A stretch of 64,000 nucleotides of DNA from Alphaproteobacteria bacterium (GTDB lineage Bacteria > Pseudomonadota > Alphaproteobacteria > Reyranellales > Reyranellaceae). Positions 25,679 to 33,825 of the stretch are shown one piece after another (within the stretch, counting starts at the first letter, position 1; each line of letters opens with the position of its first letter). Location: the NCBI GenBank assembly GCA_017308235.1, contig JAFKFL010000011.1:186001-250000 (forward strand), read 5' to 3'. The position numbers and the translations under genes were made by a program. The notes under the pieces were generated by a model. It did no database searches and had not been told where the DNA came from. It saw only the letters and a list, made by a program, of their open reading frames with translations.

Positions 25679-26704
25679 TCAATTCGGGGTGGGCGCATCG
25701 GCCTCGAGCAGTTTCTCGCGTTTGAGCTCGCTCCAGAGATCGGCCGGGATCTTGATCTGCATGCGTTCGATGTTCTGCGCCACCTCGCGCGCGCTGAGCG
25801 CTCCGGGGATCACCGAGCAGAAGGCGGGATGGAACAGCGGGAATTGCAGCGCTGCGGCCCCCAGTTCGACGCCATGGCGGTGGCAGATCGCCTCGATCTT
25901 CCGCGCCTTCTCGATTAACGGAGCGGCAGCGGGCGCGTAGTCATGCGTGGCACCCGGCTTCACGCCACCGGTCAGGATGCCCGAGTTGTAGGGGCCGCCC
26001 AGGATCACCGAGACGCCGCGCTTCACGCACGCCGGCAGGAATTCATGCAGCGCGCCTTGCTCCAGCAGCGTGTAGCGGCCGGCGAGCAGCATGCAGTCGA
26101 AGTCGCCGGCCTGGATGAAGCGCAAGCTCGTGTCGGCCTCGTTGATGCCGACGCCGATGGCGCCGATGACGCCCGCCTTGCGCAGTTCGTCGAGCGCGCG
26201 AAAGCCCGAGTCCATCACCGTCCGGAATCGACGATCCAGGATCTCTCGATCCTTGATGGTCCAGAAATCGACGTCGTGCACCAGCGCGATATCAATCTTC
26301 GCCAGGCCCAGTCGCAGATGCGAGTGTTCCAGCGAGCGCATGACGCCGTCGTAGCTATAGTCGAATTCGGGAACGAAGCCCGGCAGGCCGTTCTCGCGGA
26401 ATTCGGGCGGCGGCCGCTCGCCAGGCTTGAGTACATGCACGACGCGGCCGATCTTGGTCGAGAGCACGTAGTCGCCACGCGGCTTCTCGCGCAGCGCCGC
26501 ACCCATGCGCAGTTCGCTACGGCCGTAACCGTAGAAGGGCGAGGTATCGAAGTAGCGCACACCGGCGGCGTAACCTGCCTCGACAAGCCCAACCGCTTCC
26601 TGGTCGCTGATGGTGGCACGAAATCCGCCCATCGGCGCTCCGCCCAGACCGAGAGTCGTGACCTCAAGCCTGGTCTTGCCGACCCGGCGCTTGGGAAGAA
26701 TCAT
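25679..26704 (-). CDS. Aldo/keto reductase (aldose/pyridoxal dehydrogenase-like)
   Basis: A 341-residue aldo/keto reductase. The tetrad region is visible: DTSPFYGYGRSE (Asp and Tyr), VLSTKIGR (Lys), and ALVHDVDFW (His). The N-terminus LEVTTLGLGGAPMGGF and the length fit the D-threo-aldose 1-dehydrogenase/pyridoxal 4-dehydrogenase group, which uses NAD(P) to oxidise sugars to lactones. Its start overlaps the TauD-family gene by 4 bp (ATGA) and the amidohydrolase follows, so the three are translationally linked. Confidence 0.9.
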   Translation of the reverse strand: MILPKRRVGKTRLEVTTLGLGGAPMGGFRATISDQEAVGLVEAGYAAGVRYFDTSPFYGYGRSELRMGAALREKPRGDYVLSTKIGRVVHVLKPGERPPPEFRENGLPGFVPEFDYSYDGVMRSLEHSHLRLGLAKIDIALVHDVDFWTIKDREILDRRFRTVMDSGFRALDELRKAGVIGAIGVGINEADTSLRFIQAGDFDCMLLAGRYTLLEQGALHEFLPACVKRGVSVILGGPYNSGILTGGVKPGATHDYAPAAAPLIEKARKIEAICHRHGVELGAAALQFPLFHPAFCSVIPGALSAREVAQNIERMQIKIPADLWSELKREKLLEADAPTPN

Positions 26705-27585
26705 GCCGCCTCCTGGTCAGCCGTCGGGCTGTCGCTGCGCGTGGTGGTGCGGCGCATGTCACGCACCACATTGAGATCATCGAAGCGGCGGACACGATGC
26801 ATGGTCGTGCGGTTGTCCCACATCACGAGATCGAACTGCGTCCAGCGGTGTGAGTAGACAAACTCGGACTGCGTCGCATGTTCGATCAGGTCGCGGATGA
26901 AGGCCATCGCCTCGGGTTGGGGCCAGCCGACGATGGTGCCGATATGCGAAGCGAGGAACAGCGACTTGCGTCCGGTGACCGGATGCGTGCGCACCAGCCG
27001 CTGGCGCACCGGCTTCATTGCCACCCGCTCATCGGGCAGGAACTCGGTGAAGCCGAGCTGTCCGCGCGAATAGATCAGCGAGTGCTCGCAGACCAGATCC
27101 TCGATCTCGGTCTTGGTCCTGGTATCGAGTGCATCGTAGGCCGCTCTCATGTCGGCGAACTCGGTGTTGCCGCCCTCCGTCGTGACGACGCGTCCACTCA
27201 GGATGGAGTACCGAGCCGGCACGACGCGGAAAGAGGCATCGGTATGCCACAAACGATTGGCGAGGCCTGCCATGCGCTTCTTGTTGTCGCGCGCGGTGAC
27301 GCGGCCCTCCTTGTCGAGGTTGGAGACATCGGCGAACACCACCGGCAGGCGCAGCTCGGCATCTCGCGCGCCCGAGTTGGCACCTTCCTCGAGCGGCCCG
27401 AAGTTGTGCGAGAAGGCGAGTTGCTGCTCGTCGGTAATGTCCTGACCGGGCAGGACAAGCACGGCATATCGATCCATCGCCGCCTCGATCGCCGCCACCT
27501 CGGCCGGTGTCAGCGGTTTGCGTGCATCGACGCCCGTCATGCGTGCGCCGATATGACGGGTCAGCGGCTGGAGTTCGATCGACAC
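26701..27585 (-). CDS. TauD/TfdA-family 2-oxoglutarate dioxygenase
   Basis: A 294-residue Fe(II)/2-oxoglutarate-dependent dioxygenase. The HxD pair is in LWHTDASFR (H114, D116) and the distal His in TTMHRVRRFDD (H263), followed by an Arg-rich segment (RDMRRTTTR) that would hold 2-oxoglutarate. The family hydroxylates taurine, 2,4-D, alkyl sulfates and related acids. No sulfonate transport genes are present, so taurine is not favoured. It is the first gene of a three-gene operon with an aldo/keto reductase and a lactonase-like amidohydrolase. The combined pathway is not one I recognise. Confidence 0.9.
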   Translation of the reverse strand: MSIELQPLTRHIGARMTGVDARKPLTPAEVAAIEAAMDRYAVLVLPGQDITDEQQLAFSHNFGPLEEGANSGARDAELRLPVVFADVSNLDKEGRVTARDNKKRMAGLANRLWHTDASFRVVPARYSILSGRVVTTEGGNTEFADMRAAYDALDTRTKTEIEDLVCEHSLIYSRGQLGFTEFLPDERVAMKPVRQRLVRTHPVTGRKSLFLASHIGTIVGWPQPEAMAFIRDLIEHATQSEFVYSHRWTQFDLVMWDNRTTMHRVRRFDDLNVVRDMRRTTTRSDSPTADQEAA

Positions 27586-27604
27586 GTTGTCCTCATGACC
27601 TTGT

Positions 27605-27647
27605 GGACCGCAGGCAGGATCATGGGCGAGCCGGAGGCTCGCGGTCC
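27605..27647. repeat. Intergenic hairpin (GCGAGCC-GGA-GGCTCGC with outer GGACCGC/GCGGTCC)
   Basis: A tight 7-bp stem (27626-27632 with 27636-27642) is flanked by a second, overlapping pair, GGACCGC (27605-27611) and GCGGTCC (27641-27647). The element occupies most of the 90-bp gap between the TauD gene and the upstream fused aldolase gene. It could be a terminator for the latter or a dispersed palindromic repeat; no U tract follows. Confidence 0.45.
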
Positions 27648-27675
27648 AGAAGAGCGTGAAGAACGACCGCGAGCT

Positions 27676-29712
27676 CTATCGCAGAGCGGCCGCGATGTTG
27701 CCGCCGTCGACGGTGACGACCGCGCCGGTGGTCTTGGTTGCCTTGGCGAGGGAGACGAAGGCCTGCGCCACGTCGTCGGCCGTCACTTCGAGGCCGAGCA
27801 GGTTGCCGCCCATATAGTCGGACTCGCTCAGGCCGCGCGCTTTCGAGCGCTTGGCGATCATCTCGTCGGTCAGCAGGCCCGAACGAATGCGGTCGGCATT
27901 GACCGCATTGGAGCGGATGCCGTCGCCGCCATGGTCGAGGGCATACTGGCGGCTCAGGAACAGCGTCGCCGCCTTGGGCAGGCCGTAAGGTCCGAAATCG
28001 GGGCCGGGATTCACCGCCTGTTTGGAGGTGTTGAACAGCAGGCAGCCGCCCAGGCCCTGCGCCTTCATGATGCGGACGGCGTTCTGCGCGACGCTCTGGT
28101 GGGCCCAGAAATTGAGCTCGAAGCTCTGGCGCAAGATGGCGTCGTCGACGTCGCCGATCCGGCCCTGCCAGGCTGCACCCGCGTTCGAGACAACAATATC
28201 GACGCCGCCATAGGCTGCGGCGATCTTGTCGAAAGCGGCGCGCACTTCGGCGGGCTTGGTGACGTCGCAGGCGACGGCGAAGCCTTTGATTTTTGAAACG
28301 TCGCGATCGAGCACGACCACCTCGGCGCCTTCGTGCGCGAAGGCTTGCGCGGTGGCGGCGCCGATGCCCGAGCCGCCGCCAGTGACGACGACGATGCGTC
28401 GCGCCAACGGTTTCTCCGCCGCAGCGCCAAGCTTGGCCTGTTCGAGCGACCAGTATTCGATATCGAAAATGTCCGGCTCGGGAATGCTTTGATAGGTGCC
28501 GAGCCGCTCGGCATCGGCAATGACCTCGATCGTGGTCTCGGCGAGGTCGGCCGCGATCTTGGCGTCCTTCGAGCTGTTGCCGACGCCGAACAGGCCGACA
28601 CTGGGTACGAGCACGACGCGCGGTACCGGATCGAGCTCCTTCTTGGGTGGCGTCTGCTTGGCGTTGTGGCGGGCGAAATAAGCGCTGTAGCCGGCTTGGT
28701 ATTTATCGAGCGCCTTCTTCGCTTCTTCCTTGAAGAAGTCGAGCTTGCCGGCCTCCGGTGCGGGCACGACCAGCGGCGTGGGCTTGGTGCGGATCGCATG
28801 ATCGGGCGTCACCGGACCCTGCTGGCTGTAGCGCGCGATCTCCCTGCCGCCGACGAAAGCCAGGATCTCCGGGCTGGCGCGGAACTCGAACACGAAACGC
28901 CGAGCCGCTTCGCGGCCGCCGGTTTTGGCCGGGATTGAGAGCAGGCCGCGCAAGATCGGCGCAACACTCGCTGCCGTGGCCGACCCGGCCGGAAGCGAAG
29001 CACCGGGGAAGATCTTGCGCGTCGACTTCGCGAGCCGCTGCTCGGCCAGTGTCACGAGGTCGATCATGCGCCCGTAAGCTTCTTCCGCCGTCGCGCCCAT
29101 CGAGAAGATGCCGTGCTTCAGCAGGATCAACCCTTCGACATCGGGGTTGGCGTGACTGACCTCAGCGGCTTTCTTGGCCAGCGCAAAGCCCGGCATGATG
29201 TAGGGCACCAGCGCCGCGCGCTTTCCGAATAGGTCAGCCGCCAGCGCCTCGCCGTCGGGCTGGTCGGTGAGCGCCAGCACTGCGTTCGAATGGGTGTGGT
29301 CGATGAACTTGTGCGGCAGGAAAGCGTGCAGCAGGGTTTCGACTGAGGGGTTGGGCGACTTGCTGTCCAGAAGGTTGCAGCGCTGGATATTGACCATCTC
29401 TTCGTCGCTGAGCGCGGGCAGATCAATCAACCCGCCAAGCGGTGCGAGCCGCACCGCGGGGAGGCCGGGCGCCTCGATCGTGCCCATGTCCCAGCCGCTA
29501 CCCTTCACACACAGCACCTCGACCGGCGCGCCCGACACGTCGGCGACCGTCGTCTTGACCGATGTGTTGCCGCCGCCATGCAGCACCAGCCTGGGTTCGC
29601 CGCCCAGGAGCCGCGTGGTGTAAACGCGCAGCGCCAAGTCTTCACCGATACCTTTTGCTGCGTGATGAATGATCGCCGCGCGGGCATCGCTATCGGACCA
29701 CAGATTCTTCAT
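27676..29712 (-). CDS. Fused class II aldolase / short-chain dehydrogenase (RhaDA type)
   Basis: A 678-residue two-domain enzyme. The N-terminal half is a class II (zinc) aldolase domain: LHGGGNTSVK (about 39-48), DHTHSNAVLAL with metal His residues, and LLKHGIFSMG. The C-terminal portion (about 430-678) is a Rossmann SDR: TGGGSGIGAATA, SNAGAAW, catalytic YGLPK, and the closing GAVVTVDGG. This is the layout of bifunctional rhamnulose-1-phosphate aldolase/lactaldehyde dehydrogenase. No kinase, isomerase or sugar transporter lies beside it, so the substrate need not be rhamnulose phosphate. It is 10 bp from the Gpt gene on the same strand. Confidence 0.9.
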   Translation of the reverse strand: MKNLWSDSDARAAIIHHAAKGIGEDLALRVYTTRLLGGEPRLVLHGGGNTSVKTTVADVSGAPVEVLCVKGSGWDMGTIEAPGLPAVRLAPLGGLIDLPALSDEEMVNIQRCNLLDSKSPNPSVETLLHAFLPHKFIDHTHSNAVLALTDQPDGEALAADLFGKRAALVPYIMPGFALAKKAAEVSHANPDVEGLILLKHGIFSMGATAEEAYGRMIDLVTLAEQRLAKSTRKIFPGASLPAGSATAASVAPILRGLLSIPAKTGGREAARRFVFEFRASPEILAFVGGREIARYSQQGPVTPDHAIRTKPTPLVVPAPEAGKLDFFKEEAKKALDKYQAGYSAYFARHNAKQTPPKKELDPVPRVVLVPSVGLFGVGNSSKDAKIAADLAETTIEVIADAERLGTYQSIPEPDIFDIEYWSLEQAKLGAAAEKPLARRIVVVTGGGSGIGAATAQAFAHEGAEVVVLDRDVSKIKGFAVACDVTKPAEVRAAFDKIAAAYGGVDIVVSNAGAAWQGRIGDVDDAILRQSFELNFWAHQSVAQNAVRIMKAQGLGGCLLFNTSKQAVNPGPDFGPYGLPKAATLFLSRQYALDHGGDGIRSNAVNADRIRSGLLTDEMIAKRSKARGLSESDYMGGNLLGLEVTADDVAQAFVSLAKATKTTGAVVTVDGGNIAAALR

Positions 29713-29722
29713 GCGTCAGCCA

Positions 29723-30223
29723 CTATTGTCCCGCCTTCAGTTCGACGATCGTCTTGGCCATCACCGCTTCTTGATCCCACGGGAAGAGGATCCAGGTATC
29801 CTGGCTCACTTCGGTGACATAGCTGTCGACCTCCGGCCGGCCAGCGGGCTTGGCGTAGACCGTGGCGAAATGAGCTTCAGGTAGCATCGCGCGCACGGCG
29901 CGGGCGGTGACGCCGGTGTCGACCAGATCGTCGACGATCAGCCATCCTTTGCCCTTGTCCTGCTCGGCCGTCGTTCCCTTCAGGAGCTCGACCTTGGCGC
30001 CACGCTCCATGCGATCGTAGGTCGAGCAGCAGATCGTGTCGATCAGGCGCAAATTGAGCTCGCGGGCGACGATGGCGGCCGGGACCAGCCCGCCGCGCGT
30101 GATCGTCACCAGGCCCTTGAACGGGCCATGATCAGCCAGCCGCCAGGCAAGCGCCCGTGCGTCGCGGTGCAGCTCCGTCCACGACACGGGAAACATCTTG
30201 TTGTAGCCGCCGGCGCTTGCCAT
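29723..30223 (-). CDS. gpt: Xanthine-guanine phosphoribosyltransferase
   Basis: A 166-residue purine salvage enzyme that converts xanthine or guanine plus PRPP to the nucleotide. The PRPP-binding motif [12 protein letters not shown] (about 95-106) is intact; the upstream [17 protein letters not shown] holds the pyrophosphate loop. PWDQEA near the C-terminus matches the family. Length is close to that of E. coli Gpt. It is divergent from the TerC cluster and upstream of the aldolase-dehydrogenase gene on the same strand. The initiating ATG lacks a strong ribosome site; an internal ATG nine codons later is possible. Confidence 0.92.
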   Translation of the reverse strand: MASAGGYNKMFPVSWTELHRDARALAWRLADHGPFKGLVTITRGGLVPAAIVARELNLRLIDTICCSTYDRMERGAKVELLKGTTAEQDKGKGWLIVDDLVDTGVTARAVRAMLPEAHFATVYAKPAGRPEVDSYVTEVSQDTWILFPWDQEAVMAKTIVELKAGQ

Positions 30224-30337
30224 GCGATCTCGCTTTCGCGCGTTCGGATAATCCGCGCCGCGCCGCCGCGCAAGTCTCTCCTTTGCGCCCTTCGTTCGGG
30301 GTTTACAGGGTCGGCGCGGCGGCTATGGTGCGGCGGC

Positions 30338-30355
30338 GTCCGTCCGCGGACGGAC
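30338..30355. promoter_or_regulatory. Perfect 18-bp palindrome upstream of first TerC gene
   Basis: GTCCGTCCGCGGACGGAC is fully self-complementary. It ends seven bases before the GGGGGAG ribosome site of the TerC-family gene at 30371, so in the mRNA it would form a strong hairpin next to the translation start. As DNA it could be an operator for a dimeric repressor. I see no conserved core of the yybP-ykoY manganese riboswitch here. Confidence 0.45.
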
Positions 30356-30370
30356 AATCTTGGGGGAGCC

Positions 30371-31126
30371 ATGCATTTCGTGCTGCCGCACGTGGCCAGC
30401 GCGGCCTTTTGGATCGGGCTTTGGAAGATCATGATCGCCAACGTCGTCCTGTCCGGCGACAACGCCGTGGTAATCGCCATGGCGGCGCGCAACCTCGAGG
30501 AACGGCATCGCCGCGCGGCCATCATCTTCGGCGGGGCAGGTGCCATCGTCCTGCTGATCCTGTTCTGCGGCCTGCTGGGCTACCTGCTCGACGTGCCTTA
30601 TCTCAAGCTGGTGGGCGGCCTCCTGTTGCTGTGGATCGGCATCAAGCTGGTCGGTGACGAGGAAGAGGGCGGCGAGGTCAAGGCGCATGAACGCCTGTGG
30701 CCCGCGATCTGGAGCATCGCCTTCGCCAATACCGTCATGAGCCTCGACAATGCGATTGCCATCACGGCCGCGGCGGAAGGCGACTTCTTCCTGATGTGCA
30801 TGGGCCTCGTGATCAGTGTGCCGATCATCATCGCGGGCGCGGCCCTGATCTCGAGCCTGCTCGGGCGCTTTCCGTGGCTGGCCCTTGTCGGTGCCGGTTT
30901 GATCGGCTGGATCGCCGGTGACGTGATCTGGGGCGAAGGTCGCCGGGAAGACATCGGCGCCAACGATGCCATCACTGAATTCGTGCGGTCCGGGTCTGTT
31001 GGTGCGTGGCTCGATACCCATATCCCCCATGCAGAGTTCGTCTGTTCCGTGGTCGGCGCGGCAATCGTGCTCGCTCTCGGTATGATCATCGGTCGCATGC
31101 GGCTGGCAAAATCGAAGGAGTCGTGA
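30371..31126 (+). CDS. TerC-family integral membrane protein, copy 1
   Basis: A 251-residue membrane protein with about seven hydrophobic spans. The TerC hallmarks are both present: NVVLSGDNAVVIAMAA in an early span and the duplicated acidic motif VMSLDNAIAI in the middle. TerC/YjbE/Alx proteins are linked to Mn export, metal loading of secreted enzymes and tellurite resistance. ATG 30371 is chosen from GGGGGAG upstream. It is the first of three consecutive TerC genes, and the next starts 4 bp after its stop. Confidence 0.9.
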   Translation: MHFVLPHVASAAFWIGLWKIMIANVVLSGDNAVVIAMAARNLEERHRRAAIIFGGAGAIVLLILFCGLLGYLLDVPYLKLVGGLLLLWIGIKLVGDEEEGGEVKAHERLWPAIWSIAFANTVMSLDNAIAITAAAEGDFFLMCMGLVISVPIIIAGAALISSLLGRFPWLALVGAGLIGWIAGDVIWGEGRREDIGANDAITEFVRSGSVGAWLDTHIPHAEFVCSVVGAAIVLALGMIIGRMRLAKSKES

Positions 31127-31130
31127 GTTC

Positions 31131-31895
31131 ATGGAAGCCGCTGAAGCCGACGTCGGTTTGCTGGGACTGCTGCCGCTGCTGGGAATTTCCTTTGGCGATT
31201 TCGCGTTGGAGGAAATCTTGTCGGTCGCCTTCTGGGCGGCGCTTTGGAAGATAATCGTCGCCAATATTGTATTGTCAGGCGACAACGCCGTCGTCATTGC
31301 GCTCGCCTCCCACAATCTTTCGGAGAAGTACCGTCGGCGCGCCATTGTCTTCGGCAGCGCCGGGGCGGTGGTGCTGCGCATCATCTTCTGTGCCGTCATC
31401 GGGTTGTTGCTCGGAATCCCTTATCTGAAGCTTGCAGGGGGCGCGTTGCTGCTCTGGATCGGCGCCAAGCTGGCGGCCGGCGAGGAGGGAGGCGAGGACG
31501 TCACGGCGCATGAGAATGTATGGGCGGCGATCTGGACGATCGTCGTCGCCGATGCCGTGATGAGCCTCGACAATGCCATTGCCATCGCCGCCGCCGCCAA
31601 GGGCGACTTGCCGCTGATCGCGATCGGCCTCGCCCTCTCGATCCCGATCATCGTGTTCGGAGCCACGTTGATCGCGAAGCTTCTCGATCGCTTCCCCTGG
31701 CTCGGCATGGTCGGCGCCGGCCTGATCGGCTGGATCGCAGGCGAGGTCATGGCGGGCGACGAGACGATCGCCTCCGCTCTCGAGAGACTTGTGCCGCATG
31801 CGGAAACGGTTTGCGCTGCCGCAGGTGCAGTGCTTGTGTTAGCGCTGGGTTTCGTGGTGTCGCGGCTGCAGGCACGCAAGCACGCGGAACGCTAG
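31131..31895 (+). CDS. TerC-family integral membrane protein, copy 2
   Basis: A 254-residue paralogue of the preceding gene. It keeps NIVLSGDNAVVIALAS and VMSLDNAIAIAAAAKGD, as well as the GRFPWL-type (here DRFPWLGMVGAGLIGWIAG) block. An N-terminal extension of about 25 residues (EAAEADVGLLGLLPLLGISF) distinguishes it from copy 1. AAGGAG lies ten bases upstream, overlapping the end of copy 1. The strong similarity implies a local duplication, and both acid motifs are preserved, so it is probably functional. Confidence 0.9.
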   Translation: MEAAEADVGLLGLLPLLGISFGDFALEEILSVAFWAALWKIIVANIVLSGDNAVVIALASHNLSEKYRRRAIVFGSAGAVVLRIIFCAVIGLLLGIPYLKLAGGALLLWIGAKLAAGEEGGEDVTAHENVWAAIWTIVVADAVMSLDNAIAIAAAAKGDLPLIAIGLALSIPIIVFGATLIAKLLDRFPWLGMVGAGLIGWIAGEVMAGDETIASALERLVPHAETVCAAAGAVLVLALGFVVSRLQARKHAER

Positions 31896-31917
31896 CCCAG
31901 CGGCGAGGGGAGACACG

Positions 31918-32550
31918 ATGGAAGGCCTCGGGTTTCAGTTCGACACCGCCTCGCTTTCGGCCCTTCTGCAGGTCGTGCTGATCGACCTCGTGATGTCGGG
32001 CGACAACGCCATCATCATCGGCATGGCGGTGGCGGGCCTGCCGAAGGCGAACCGGGGCAAGATCATCTTCTGGGGCGTGGTGGGTGCCACTGTCTTGCGC
32101 ATCGGCTTTGCTCTCATCACCACGCAGCTCCTGGCGATCGTCGGCCTGACGCTGGCGGGCGGCCTGCTGCTCCTGTGGGTAGCCTGGCGCATGTACCGCG
32201 AGCTGCGCATGAAGAGTCGCCATGCCGGCGGCGAACTGCCCGGCGACGGCGAGGCTGCACCACCCAAGTCAGCAGGCCAGGCGATGTTGCAGATCATCCT
32301 GGCCGACATCTCCATGTCGCTCGACAATGTGCTCGCGGTGGCGGGTGCGGCGCGCGACCACAAGGCCGTGCTGTGGCTCGGACTTGCACTTTCGGTGGTG
32401 CTGATGGCGGTCGCCTCCAACTTCATCGCCCGAATCCTCGATCGCTACCATTGGATCGCGTGGCTGGGCTTTGCCATCATCGTCTATGTCGCAGCCGACA
32501 TGATCTGGGCGGGCACGCACGAAGTTGTTGCCGCCGCAGGGAAAGCGTAA
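31918..32550 (+). CDS. TerC-family (YjbE-type) integral membrane protein, copy 3
   Basis: A 210-residue, more divergent TerC member. It has VMSGDNAIIIGMAVAGLPK and ISMSLDNVLAVAGAARDH, and a central hydrophilic loop around residues 98-118 (ELRMKSRHAGGELPGDGE). It is closer to the YjbE/YkoY group than to copies 1 and 2, so the trio is not the result of one simple duplication. GGGGAG precedes ATG 31918. It is 22 bp after copy 2 and 21 bp before a dGTPase-like gene, and probably in the same transcript. Confidence 0.9.
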   Translation: MEGLGFQFDTASLSALLQVVLIDLVMSGDNAIIIGMAVAGLPKANRGKIIFWGVVGATVLRIGFALITTQLLAIVGLTLAGGLLLLWVAWRMYRELRMKSRHAGGELPGDGEAAPPKSAGQAMLQIILADISMSLDNVLAVAGAARDHKAVLWLGLALSVVLMAVASNFIARILDRYHWIAWLGFAIIVYVAADMIWAGTHEVVAAAGKA

Positions 32551-32571
32551 CCAAGCGCAAACGGAGGGGTC

Positions 32572-33771
32572 TTGGCGGAGAATCGGGCCAAGGAGTTGTG
32601 GCGGCATCAGACGCCTGCGCCCTATGCCACCTTGCCGTGGGCAAGCCGCGGTCGCTTGCACACCGAGCCGGAGACGCCAACCCGCAGCCCTTTCCAGCGC
32701 GACCGCGATCGCATCATCCACTCCACGGCCTTCCGGCGGCTGAAGCATAAGACGCAGGTTTTCGTCTATCACGAGGGCGATCACTATCGCACACGCCTCA
32801 CTCATTCGCTCGAAGTCGCGCAGATCGCACGCACTATCTGCCGTACTTTGCGGCTCGACGAGGATCTCGGCGAGGCGGTGGCGCTTGCCCACGATCTCGG
32901 CCATACGCCGTTCGGCCACGCGGGCGAAGAGGCGCTGCATGCGGCGATGAAGCCGTTCGGTGGCTTCGACCATAATGCCCAGACGCTGCGCATTCTGACC
33001 AAGCTCGAGGAGCGCTATGCCGAGTTCAACGGGCTGAACCTCACGTGGGAGACGCTGGAGGGGGCCGTGAAGCACAACGGTCCGCTCCTGAAGGACGGCC
33101 GCACGCTCGACGACCTGCCGGCCGCCATTGTCGAATATTGCCGCGACCACGATCTCGAGCTCGGTGGCCATGCCGGCCCGGAGGCCCAGGTAGCGGCGCT
33201 GTCCGATGACATCGCTTACAACAACCACGACATCGACGACGGCCTGCGGGCCGGCCTGTTCGAGATCGCCGATCTCAAGGACCTGCCGCTGGTGGGCGAG
33301 ATGTTCGCCCTTGTCGAAAAAACCTATCCCGGGCTCGCGCCGTCGCGACTGATCCACGAGGCAATCCGGCGGATGATCAATGCCATGGTCGAGGACGTGC
33401 TGACCGAGACGCGGCGGCGGTTGGCGGCGGCGGACCTGAAGTCGGTCGCTGACATCCGCGCGCTCGGCCAGCCGGTAGCGGCTTTCTCAGACGCCATGGG
33501 CGCCAATGACCGCACCATCAAGGCGTTTCTCTACAAGCGCATGTACGAGCACTGGCATCTCAACCGATCGCACTCCAAGGCGCGCCGCGTGGTGATGGAC
33601 CTCTTTGGCCTCCTGTTTGCGGAGCCCAACTGCCTGCCGCCGCCCTGGCGTGAGCGCGCAGAGGCGGCCGAGCGGCCGGCCCGGGCCCGCATCGTCGCCG
33701 ACTACATCGCCGGTATGACCGACCGCTACGCCCTCGACGAGCACAAGCGCCTGTTCGACCTCTATCAGTAG
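32572..33771 (+). CDS. dgt: Deoxyguanosinetriphosphate triphosphohydrolase-like HD protein
   Basis: A 399-residue HD-domain hydrolase that removes triphosphate from dNTPs. Metal ligands are seen in THSLEVAQIARTICR and AHDLGHTPFGHAGEEAL, then GGFDHNAQTLRILT and LSDDIAYNNHDIDDGLRAG, all in dGTPase-like order. It starts with TTG at 32572, supported by GGAGGGG immediately upstream. It precedes argS by about 50 bp, an arrangement common in alphaproteobacteria. Assignment to the dGTPase-like (short) subgroup is secure. Confidence 0.94.
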   Translation: MAENRAKELWRHQTPAPYATLPWASRGRLHTEPETPTRSPFQRDRDRIIHSTAFRRLKHKTQVFVYHEGDHYRTRLTHSLEVAQIARTICRTLRLDEDLGEAVALAHDLGHTPFGHAGEEALHAAMKPFGGFDHNAQTLRILTKLEERYAEFNGLNLTWETLEGAVKHNGPLLKDGRTLDDLPAAIVEYCRDHDLELGGHAGPEAQVAALSDDIAYNNHDIDDGLRAGLFEIADLKDLPLVGEMFALVEKTYPGLAPSRLIHEAIRRMINAMVEDVLTETRRRLAAADLKSVADIRALGQPVAAFSDAMGANDRTIKAFLYKRMYEHWHLNRSHSKARRVVMDLFGLLFAEPNCLPPPWRERAEAAERPARARIVADYIAGMTDRYALDEHKRLFDLYQ

Positions 33772-33825
33772 GCTCCGACGCGTCACTGGGTGACAAACCG
33801 CGCGGATTGGGCAATACCGCGCCCC

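Noticed and set aside
30224..30370. yybP-ykoY manganese riboswitch expected before TerC genes
   Set aside because: The conserved GGGGAGTA-type loop and partner sequence are not visible; only an unrelated palindrome is present.
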